From NCBI GenBank assembly GCA_027563935.2, contig JANVAS020000231.1, positions 12,418,001 through 12,482,000 on the forward strand: DNA of 64,000 bases, read 5' to 3'. The notes below the pieces were generated by a model. It made no database searches. It was not told the origin of the DNA and was given only the letters and a program-made list of their open reading frames with translations. This document shows positions 53,901 to 64,000 of the stretch, piece by piece. The translations under genes were made by a program, and so were the position numbers. Numbering within the stretch: the stretch's first letter is position 1; the number at the start of each line of letters is the position of its first letter. This DNA comes from Costus lasius (taxonomy: Eukaryota > Streptophyta > Magnoliopsida > Zingiberales > Costaceae).

Positions 53901-54763
53901 TATAAAATTAAAACTGAAATCTGAGATCAAAATGAAAATGAAGATAATTATCAAGAATAAGATCAATGTTATAATTAAGAATGAGAATATGATAAATGAC
54001 AATTAAAGCTTATAATCGAGTTCAAAATTTTCATCATGATTAGATTAATATCAATATCAATAACAATATTAAGATTGAAGACCAAGATTACAAACAAGAT
54101 CAAAATCGAGTTTAAGATTAAGAAAAGAAGATAAAGATGAATATCATAAGATTAAGTTTGAAAACAAGATTAAAATCATGATCAACATCATGATCGTGGA
54201 CAAAATCAATATTAAATGAATATTGCAAAATGATAAACATCAATTATGGATCATAATCAAGATCAACATCCTCATCATTAAAATATCAAGATAAATATAA
54301 ATATTAATATCAAAGATTGGAAATCAATATTACCACAGAGATCAAAATCGAATTTAAGACGAATATTAGGAGTAAGATAAAGTTGAAGATTATAAGATTA
54401 AAACTGAAATCTGAGATCAAAATGAAAATGAAGATAATTATCAAGAATAAGATCAATGTTATAATTAAGAATGAGAATATGATTAATGACAATTAAAGCT
54501 TATAATCGAGTTCAAAATTTTCATCATGATTTGATTAATATCAATAACAATAACAATATTAAGATTGAAGACCAAGATTACAAACAAGATCAAAATCGAG
54601 TTTAAGATTAAGAAAAGAAGATAAAGATGAATATCATAAGATTAAGTTTGAAAACAAGATTAAAATCATGATCAACATCATGATCGTGGAAAAAATCAAT
54701 ATTAAATGAATATTTCAAAATGATAAACATCAAATATGGATCATAATCAAGATCAACATCCTC
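47904..54763. repeat. S run with a ~4.9 kb (10-monomer) spaced duplication
   Basis: Four consecutive monomers from 47904 recur from 52804 in the same order: one with TAATTATGAATGAG and TTATGAAAAGAAAATAAAG, one with AATGATAATATG, one with TCAATGATTGG and AGTATA, one with TTAAGACGAATATT. The offset is 4900 bp. Small differences between the blocks show that the copies have since diverged. Confidence 0.8.
50844..52803. repeat. Near-identical 980 bp dimer duplication
   Basis: The S-S dimer at 50844-51823 is repeated at 51824-52803. Both have GGAAATTAAAATTACC, GTTGAAAATTTTCATCAAG and GTTTAGGATTAAG in the first monomer, and GATAATGTTGAAG in the second. The only differences I saw are CGGG versus CGAG near 51078 and, at the end of the second monomer, CATGATCATGG with TATTTCAAA (first dimer) versus CATGATCGTGG with TATTGCAAA (second). 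Confidence 0.85.
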
Positions 54764-55253
54764 ATCATTAAAATATCAAGATAAATATAAATATTAATAT
54801 CAAAGATTGGAAATCAATATTACCACAGAGATCAAAATCGAATTTAAGATGAATATTAGGAGTAAGATAAAGTTGAAGATTATAAGATTAAAACTGAAAT
54901 CTGAGATCAAAATGAAAATGAAGATAATTATCAAGAATAAGATCAATGTTATAATTAAGAATGAGAATATGATAAATGACAATTAAAGCTTATAATCGAG
55001 TTCAAAATTTTCATCATGATTAGATTAATATCAATATCAATAACAATATTAAGATTGAAGACCAAGATTACAAACAAGATCAAAATCGAGTTTAAGATTA
55101 AGAAAAGAAGATAAAGATGAATATCATAAGATTAAGTTTGAAAACAAGATTAAAATCATGATCAACATCATGATCGTGGACAAAATCAATATTAAATGAA
55201 TATTGCAAAATGATAAACATCAAATATGGATCATAATCAAGATCAACATCCTC

Positions 55254-58200
55254 ATCATTAAAATATCAAGATAAATATAAATATTAATATCAAAGATTGG
55301 AAATCAATATTACCACAGAGATCAAAATCGAGTTTAAGATGAATATTTGGAGTAAGATAAAGTTGAAGATTATAAAATTAAAACTGAAATCTGAGATCAA
55401 AATGAAAAATGAAGATAATTATCAAGAATAAGATCAATGTTATTGTTAAGAATGAGAATATGATTAATGACAATTAAAGCTTATAATCGAGTTCAAAATT
55501 TTCATCATGATTATATCAATATCAATATCAATAACAATATTAAGATTGAATACCAAGATTACAAACAAGATCAAAATCGAGTTTAAGATTAAGATTAAAA
55601 AAGAGATAAAGATGAATATCATAAGATAAAGTTTGAAAAAATGATTAAAATCATGATCAACATCATGATCATGGTCAAAATCAATATTAAATTTTTATTG
55701 CAAAATGATAAACATCAAATATGGATCATAATCAAGATCAACATCCTCATCATTAAAACATCAAGATAAAGATAAATATTAATATCTAGATTGAAAATCA
55801 ATATTACCACAGAGATCAAAATCGAGTTTAAGATGAATATTAGGAGTAAGATAAAGTTGAAGATTATAAAATTAAAACTGAAATCTGAGATCAAAATGAA
55901 AATGAAGATAATTATCAAGAATAAGATCAATGTTATAATTAAGAATGAGAATATGATAAATGACAATTAAAGCTTATAATCGAGTTCAAAATTTTCATCA
56001 TGATTAGATTAATATCAATATCAATAACAATATTAAGATTGAAGACCAAGATTACAAACAAGATCAAAATCGAGTTTAAGATTAAGAAAAGAAGATAAAG
56101 ATGAATATCATAAGATTAAGTTTGAAAACAAGATTAAAATCATGATCAACATCATGATCGTGGACAAAATCAATATTAAATGAATATTGCAAAATGATAA
56201 ACATCAAATATGGATCATAATCAAGATCAACATCCTCATCATTAAAATATCAAGATAAATATAAATATTAATATCAAAGATTGGAAATCAATATTACCAC
56301 AGAGATCAAAATCGAATTTAAGATGAATATTAGGAGTTAGATAAAGTTGAAGATTATAAGATTAAAACTGAAATCTGAGATCAAAATGAAAATGAAGATA
56401 ATTATCAAGAATAAGATCAATGTTATAATTAAGAATGAGAATATGATAAATGACAATTAAAGCTTATAATCGAGTTCAAAATTTTCATCATGATTAGATT
56501 AATATCAATATCAATAACAATATTAAGATTGAAGACCAAGATTACAAACAAGATCAAAATCGAGTTTAAGATTAAGAAAAGAAGATAAAGATGAATATCA
56601 AAAGATTAAGTTTGAAAACAAGATTAAAATCATGATCAACATCATGATCGTGGACAAAATCAATATTAAATGAATATTGCAAAATGATAAACATCAAATA
56701 TGGATCATAATCAAGATCAACATCCTCATCATTAAAATATCAAGATAAATATAAATATTAATATCAAAGATTGGAAATCAATATTACCACAGAGATCAAA
56801 ATCGAGTTTATGATGAATATTTGGAGTAAGATAAAGTTGAAGATTATAAAATTAAAACTGAAATCTGAGATCAAAATGAAAAATGAAGATAATTATCAAG
56901 AATAAGATCAATGTTATTGTTAAGAATGAGAATATGATTAATGACAATTAAAGCTTATAATCGAGTTCAAAATTTTCATCAAGATTATATCAATATCAAT
57001 ATCAATAACAATATTAAGATTGAATACCAAGATTACAAACAAGATCAAAATCGAGTTTAAGATTAAGATTAAAAAGAAGATAAAGATGAATATCATAAGA
57101 TAAAGTTTGAAAAAATGATTAAAATCATGATCAACATCATGATCATGGTCAAAATCAATATTAAATTATTATTGCAAAATGATAAACATCAAATATGGAT
57201 CATAATCAAGATCAACATCCTCATCATTAAAACATCAAGATAAAGATAAATATTAATATCTAGATTGAAAATCAATATTACCACAGAGATCAAAATCGAG
57301 TTTAAGATGAATATTAGGAGTAAGATAAAGTTGAAGATTATAAAATTAAAACTGAAATATGAGATCAAAATGAAAATGAAGATAATTATCAAGAATAAGA
57401 TCAATGTTATAATTAAGAATGAGAATATGATAAATGACAATTAAAGCTTATAATCGAGTTCAAAATTTTCATCATGATTAGATTAATATCAATATCAATA
57501 ACAATATTAAGATTGAAGACCAAGATTACAAACAAGATCAAAATCGAGTTTAAGATTAAGAAAAGAAGATAAAGATGAATATCATAAGATTAAGTTTGAA
57601 AACAAGATTAAAATCATGATCAACATCATGATCGTGGACAAAATCAATATTAAATGAATATTGCAAAATGATAAACATCAAATATGGATCATAATCAAGA
57701 TCAACATCCTCATCATTAAAATATCAAGATAAATATAAATATTAATATCAAAGATTGGAAATCAATATTACCACAGAGATCAAAATCGAATTTAAGATGA
57801 ATATTAGGAGTTAGATAAAGTTGAAGATTATAAGATTAAAACTGAAATCTGAGATCAAAATGAAAATGAAGATAATTATCAAGAATAAGATCAATGTTAT
57901 AATTAAGAATGAGAATATGATAAATGACAATTAAAGCTTATAATCGAGTTCAAAATTTTCATCATGATTAGATTAATATCAATATCAATAACAATATTAA
58001 GATTGAAGACCAAGATTACAAACAAGATCAAAATCGAGTTTAAGATTAAGAAAAGAAGATAAAGATGAATATCAAAAGATTAAGTTTGAAAACAAGATTA
58101 AAATCATGATCAACATCATGATCGTGGACAAAATCAATATTAAATGAATATTGCAAAATGATAAACATCAAATATGGATCATAATCAAGATCAACATCCT

Positions 58201-60656
58201 CATCATTAAAATATCAAGATAAATATAAATATTAATATCAAAGATTGGAAATCAATATTACCACAGAGATCAAAATCGAGTTTAAGATGAATATTTGGAG
58301 TAAGATAAAGTTGAAGATTATAAAATTAAAACTGAAATCTGAGATCAAAATGAAAAATGAAGATAATTATCAAGAATAAGATCAATGTTATTGTTAAGAA
58401 TGAGAATATGATTAATGACAATTAAAGCTTATAATCGAGTTCAAAATTTTCATCAAGATTATATCAATATCAATATCAATAACAATATTAAGATTGAATA
58501 CCAAGATTACAAACAAGATCAAAATCGAGTTTAAGATTAAGATTAAAAAGAAGATAAAGATGAATATCATAAGATAAAGTTTGAAAAAATGATTAAAATC
58601 ATGATCAACATCATGATCATGGTCAAAATCAATATTAAATTATTATTGCAAAATGATAAACATCAAATATGGATCATAATCAAGATCAACATCCTCATCA
58701 TTAAAACATCAAGATAAAGATAAATATTAATATCTAGATTGAAAATCAATATTACCACAGAGATCAAAATCGAGTTTAAGATGAATATTAGGAGTAAGAT
58801 AAAGTTGAAGATTATAAAATTAAAACTGAAATATGAGATCAAAATGAAAATGAAGATAATTATCAAGAATAAGATCAATGTTATAATTAAGAATGAGAAT
58901 ATGATAAATGACAATTAAAGCTTATAATCGAGTTCAAAATTTTCATCATGATTAGATTAATATCAATATCAATAACAATATTAAGATTGAAGACCAAGAT
59001 TACAAACAAGATCAAAATCGAGTTTAAGATTAAGAAAAGAAGATAAAGATGAATATCATAAGATTAAGTTTGAAAACAAGATTAAAATCATGATCAACAT
59101 CATGATCGTGGACAAAATCAATATTAAATGAATATTGCAAAATGATAAACATCAAATATGGATCATAATCAAGATCAACATCCTCATCATTAAAATATCA
59201 AGATAAATATAAATATTAATATCAAAGATTGGAAATCAATATTACCATAGAGATCAAAATCGAATTTAAGATGAATATTAGGAGTAAGATAAAGTTGAAG
59301 ATTATAAGATTAAAACTGAAATCTGAGATCAAAATGAAAATGAAGATAATTATCAAGAATAAGATCAATGTTATAATTAAGAATGAGAATATGATAAATG
59401 ACAATTAAAGCTTATAATCGAGTTCAAAATTTTCATCATGATTAGATTAATATCAATATCAATAACAATATTAAGATTGAAGACCAAGATTACAAACAAG
59501 ATCAAAATCGAGTTTAAGATTAAGAAAAGAAGATAAAGATGAATATCATAAGATTAAGTTTGAAAACAAGATTAAAATCATGATCAACATCATGATCGTA
59601 GACAAAATCAATATTAAATGAATATTGCAAAAATGATAAACATCAAATATGGATCATAATCAAGATCAACATCCTCATCATTAAAATATCAAGATAAATA
59701 TAAATATTAATATCAAAGATTGGAAATCAATATTACCACAGAGATCAAAATCGAATTTAAGATGAATATTAGGAGTAAGATAAAGTTGAAGATTATAAGA
59801 TTAAAACTGAAATCTGAGATCAAAATGAAAATGAAGATAATTATCAAGAATAAGATCAATGTTATAATTAAGAATGAGAGTATGATAAATGACAATTAAA
59901 GCTTATAATCGAGTTCAAAATTTTCATCATGATTAGATTAATATCAATATCAATAACAATATTAAGATTGAAGACCAAGATTACAAACAAGATCAAAATC
60001 GAGTTTAAGATTAAGAAAAAAAGATAAAGATGAATATCATAAGATTAAGTTTGAAAACAAGATTAAAATCATGATCAACATCATGATCGTGGACAAAATC
60101 AATATTAAATGAATATTGCAAAATGATAAACATCAAATATGGATCATAATCAAGATCAACATCCTCATCATTAAAATATCAAGATAAATATAAATATTAA
60201 TTTCAAAGATTGGAAATCAATATTACCACAGAGATCAAAATCGAATTTAAGATGAATATTAGGAGTAAGATAAAGTTGAAGATTATAAGATTAAAACTGA
60301 AATCTGAGATCAAAATGAAAATGAAGATAATTATCAAGAATAAGATCAATGTTATAATTAAGAATGAGAATATGATAAATGACAATTAAAGCTTATAATC
60401 GAGTTCAAAATTTTCATCATGATTAGATTAATATCAATATCAATAACAATATTAAGATTGAAGACCAAGATTACAAACAAGATCAAAATCGAGTTTAAGA
60501 TTAAGAAAAGAAGATAAAGATGAATATCATAAGATTAAGTTTGAAAACAAGATTAAAATCATGATCAACATCATGATCGTGGATAAAATCAATATTAAAT
60601 GAATATTGCAAAATGATAAACATCAAATATGGATCATAATCAAGATCAACATCCTC
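55254..60656. repeat. 1474 bp trimeric higher-order repeat (M1 + M2/S + S)
   Basis: Units start at 55254, 56728 and 58202. Lengths are 495 + 489 + 490 = 1474 bp. The third unit is extended by two more S monomers before the next M1 at 60657. The first unit lacks the GAATATGAGATC-type variant (AAATATGAG) found in the chimeras of units two and three, so those two are the closest pair. Confidence 0.88.
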
Positions 60657-63600
60657 ATCATTAAAATATCAAGATAAATATAAATATTAATATCAAAGAT
60701 TGGAAATCAATATTACCACAGAGATCAAAATCGAGTTTAAGATGAATATTTGGAGTAAGATAAAGTTGAAGATTATAAAATTAAAACTGAAATCTGAGAT
60801 CAAAATGAAAAATGAAGATAATTATCAAGAATAAGATCAATGTTATTGTTAAGAATGAGAATATGATTAATGACAATTAAAGCTTATAATCGAGTTCAAA
60901 ATTTTCATCAAGATTATATCAATATCAATATCAATAACAATATTAAGATTGAATACCAAGATTACAAACAAGATCAAAATCGAGTTTAAGATTAAGATTA
61001 AAAAGAAGATAAAGATGAATATCATAAGATAAAGTTTGAAAAAATGATTAAAATCATGATCAACATCATGATCATGGTCAAAATTAATATTAAATTATTA
61101 TTGCAAAATGATAAACATCAAATATGGATCATAATCAAGATCAACATTCTCAACATTAAAACATCAAGATAAAGATAAATATTAATATCTAGATTGAAAA
61201 TCAATATTACCACAGAGATCAAAATCGAGTTTAAGATGAATATTAGGAGTAAGATAAAGTTGAAGATTATAAAATTAAAACTGAAATCTGAGATCAAAAT
61301 GAAAATGAAGATAATTATCAAGAATAAGATCAATGTTATAATTAAGAATGAGAATATGATAAATGACAATTAAAGCTTATAATCGAGTTCAAAATTTTCA
61401 TCATGATTAGATTAATATCAATATCAATAACAATATTAAGATTGAAGACCAAGATTACAAACAAGATCAAAATCGAGTTTAAGATTAAGAAAAGAAGATA
61501 AAGATGAATATCATAAGATTAAGTTTGAAAACAAGATTAAAATCATGATCAACATCATGATCGTGGACAAAATCAATATTAAATGAATATTGCAAAATGA
61601 TAAACATCAAATATGGATCATAATCAAGATCAACATCCTCATCATTAAAATATCAAGATAAATATAAATATTAATATCAAAGATTGGAAATCAATATTTC
61701 CACAGAGATCAAAATCGAGTATAAGATGAATATTAGGAGTAAGATAAAGTTGAAGATTATAAAATTAAAACTAAAATCTGAGATCAAAATGAAAATGAAG
61801 ATAATTATCAAGAAAAAGATCAATGTTATAATTAAGAATGAGAATATGATTAATGACAATTAAAGCTTATAATCGAGTTCAAAATTTTCATCATGATTAG
61901 ATTAATATCAATATCAATAACAATATTAAGATTGAAGACCAAGATTACAAACAAGATCAAAATCGAGTTTAAGATTAAGAAAAGAAGATAAAGATGAATA
62001 TCATAAGATTAAGTTTGAAAACAAGATTAAAATCATGATCAACATCATGATCGTGGACAAAATCAATATTAAATGAATATTGCAAAATGATAAACATCAA
62101 ATATGGATCATAATCAAGATGAACATCCTCATCATTAAAATATCAAGATAAATATAAATATTAAGATCAAAGATTGGAAATCAATATTACCACAGAGATC
62201 AAAATCGAATTTAAGATGAATATTAGGAGTAAGATAAAGTTGAAGATTATAAGATTAAAACTGAAATCTGAGATCAAAATGAAAATGAATTTAATTATCA
62301 AGAATAAGATCAATGTTATAATTAAGAATGAGAATATGATAAATGACAATTAAAGCTTATAATCGAGTTCAAAATTTTCATCATGATTAGATTAATATCA
62401 ATATCAATAACAATATTAAGATTGAAGACCAAGATTACAAACAAGATCAAAATCGAGTTTAAGATTAAGAAAAGAAGATAAAGATGAATATCATAAGATT
62501 AAGTTTGAAAACAAGATTAAAATCATGATCAACATCATGATCGTGGACAAAATCAATATTAAAGGAATATTGCAAAATGATAAACATCAAATATGGATCA
62601 TAATCAAGATCAACATCCTCATCATTAAAATATCAAGATAAATATAAATATTAATATCAAAGATTGGAAATCAATATTACCACAGAGGTCAAAATCGAAT
62701 TTAAGATGAATATTTGGAGTAAGATAAAGTTGAAGATTATAAAATTAAAACTGAAATCTGAGATCAAAATGAAAAATGAAGATAATTATCAAGAATAAGA
62801 TCAATGTTATTGTTAAGAATGAGAATATGATTAATGACAATTAAAGCTTATAATTGAGTTCAAAATTTTCATCAAGATTATATCAATATCAATATCAATA
62901 ACAATATTAAGATTGAATACCAAGATTACAAACAAGATCAAAATCGAGTTTAAGATTAAGATTAAAAAGAAGATAAAGATGAATATCATAAGATAAAGTT
63001 TGAAAAAATGATTAAAATCATGATCAACATCATGATCATGGTCAAAATTAATATTAAATTATTATTGCAAAATGATAAACATCAAATATGGATCATAATC
63101 AAGATCAACATTCTCAACATTAAAACATCAAGATAAAGATAAATATTAATATCTAGATTGAAAATCAATATTACCACAGAGATCAAAATCGAGTTTAAGA
63201 TGAATATTAGGAGTAAGATAAAGTTGAAGATTATAAAATTAAAACTGAAATCTGAGATCAAAATGAAAATGAAGATAATTATCAAGAATAAGATCAATGT
63301 TATAATTAAGAATGAGAATATGATAAATGACAATTAAAGCTTATAATCGAGTTCAAAATTTTCATCATGATTAGATTAATATCAATATCAATAACAATAT
63401 TAAGATTGAAGACCAAGATTACAAACAAGATCAAAATCGAGTTTAAGATTAAGAAAAGAAGATAAAGATGAATATCATAAGATTAAGTTTGAAAACAAGA
63501 TTAAAATCATGATCAACATCATGATCGTGGACAAAATCAATATTAAATGAATATTGCAAAATGATAAACATCAAATATGGATCATAATCAAGATCAACAT

Positions 63601-64000
63601 CCTCATCATTAAAATATCAAGATAAATATAAATATTAATATCAAAGATTGGAAATCAATATTTCCACAGAGATCAAAATCGAGTATAAGATGAATATTAG
63701 GAGTAAGATAAAGTTGAAGATTATAAAATTAAAACTAAAATCTGAGATCAAAATGAAAATGAAGATAATTATCAAGAAAAAGATCAATGTTATAATTAAG
63801 AATGAGAATATGATTAATGACAATTAAAGCTTATAATCGAGTTCAAAATTTTCATCATGATTAGATTAATATCAATATCAATAACAATATTAAGATTGAA
63901 GACCAAGATTACAAACAAGATCAAAATCGAGTTTAAGATTAAGAAAAGAAGATAAAGATGAATATCATAAGATTAAGTTTGAAAACAAGATTAAAATCAT
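60657..64000. repeat. 1964 bp tetrameric higher-order repeat (M1 + M2/S + S + S)
   Basis: One full unit at 60657-62620 and a second from 62621 to the window end. Both chimeras carry CATTCTCAACATTAAAAC instead of CATCCTCATCATTAAAAC, and both following S monomers share ATATTTCCACAG, GAGTATAAG and AACTAAAATC, so the two units are recent copies. Confidence 0.87.

Larger units (their letters stand above)
40918..64000. repeat. AT-rich ~490 bp satellite array, right arm
   Basis: Same satellite and orientation as the left arm, about 47 monomers by length, mostly S with M1 and M2/S chimeras. It enters mid-monomer at 40918. Satellite phase across the whole copia composite is off by roughly 90 bp, which is the amount of target lost or rearranged at the left junction. 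No M3 monomer is seen in this arm. It continues past the end of the window. Confidence 0.97.

Noticed and set aside
1..64000. Regularly spaced repeats suggesting a CRISPR array
   Set aside because: The whole 490 bp unit repeats, there are no unique spacers, no cas genes, and the setting is a plant genome.
1..64000. Telomeric or rDNA identity of the tandem array
   Set aside because: No TTTAGGG runs, and the monomer is far too AT-rich and short for rDNA; no rRNA-like sequence was seen.

Overview
The window is plant heterochromatin. About 50 kb is a head-to-tail, very AT-rich satellite with a ~490 bp monomer (roughly 100 monomers by length). A ~13.6 kb Ty1/copia LTR-retrotransposon composite lies in it at about 27.3-40.9 kb. 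I found no host protein-coding gene, tRNA, rRNA or CRISPR array. The long satellite, the plant-type copia polyprotein and a primer-binding site matching plant initiator tRNA-Met point to an angiosperm. I cannot name the species.

Layout. Left array, 1-27296: five copies of a variant cassette M1-M2-M3 (495, 493 and 492 bp). The first four are followed by 5, 3, 2 and 2 copies of a standard 490 bp monomer S. The fifth leads into a long S run with short trimeric and dimeric higher-order repeats. Copia composite, 27310-40917, all on the minus strand: a truncated copy 1 (RT N-terminus, integrase, protease, gag, leader), a shared LTR at 31830-33478, then copy 2 with a full-length layout (PPT, RNase H, RT, integrase, protease, gag, leader, PBS) and an outer LTR at 39264-40917. 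Right array, 40918-64000: S monomers, M1 monomers and M2/S chimeras, in the same orientation as the left array.

How the parts relate. Satellite variants shared by both flanks (a CATTATT marker and an AATAAAAATG marker) indicate that the copia element entered a pre-existing array. The left junction is not a clean LTR end. It has a 9 bp tandem duplication and 7 bp of microhomology, as expected from deletion and end-joining. Neither copy has an intact polyprotein: copy 1 is open but loses most of RT and all RNase H, while copy 2 has all domains but carries four 1 bp indels and a 12 bp deletion that creates a stop.

Quality caution. Copy 1 and copy 2 differ almost only by 1 bp indels, and the satellite at 40.9-45.3 kb has similar scattered indels unlike the clean periodicity elsewhere. 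Some of the pseudogene lesions, and possibly the tandem copia arrangement, may come from uncorrected long-read error or assembly. The most interesting biology is the satellite's layered structure: a ~245 bp dimer ancestry, a cassette with variable S-monomer counts, reciprocal chimeric monomers, and a palindromic site with three states.
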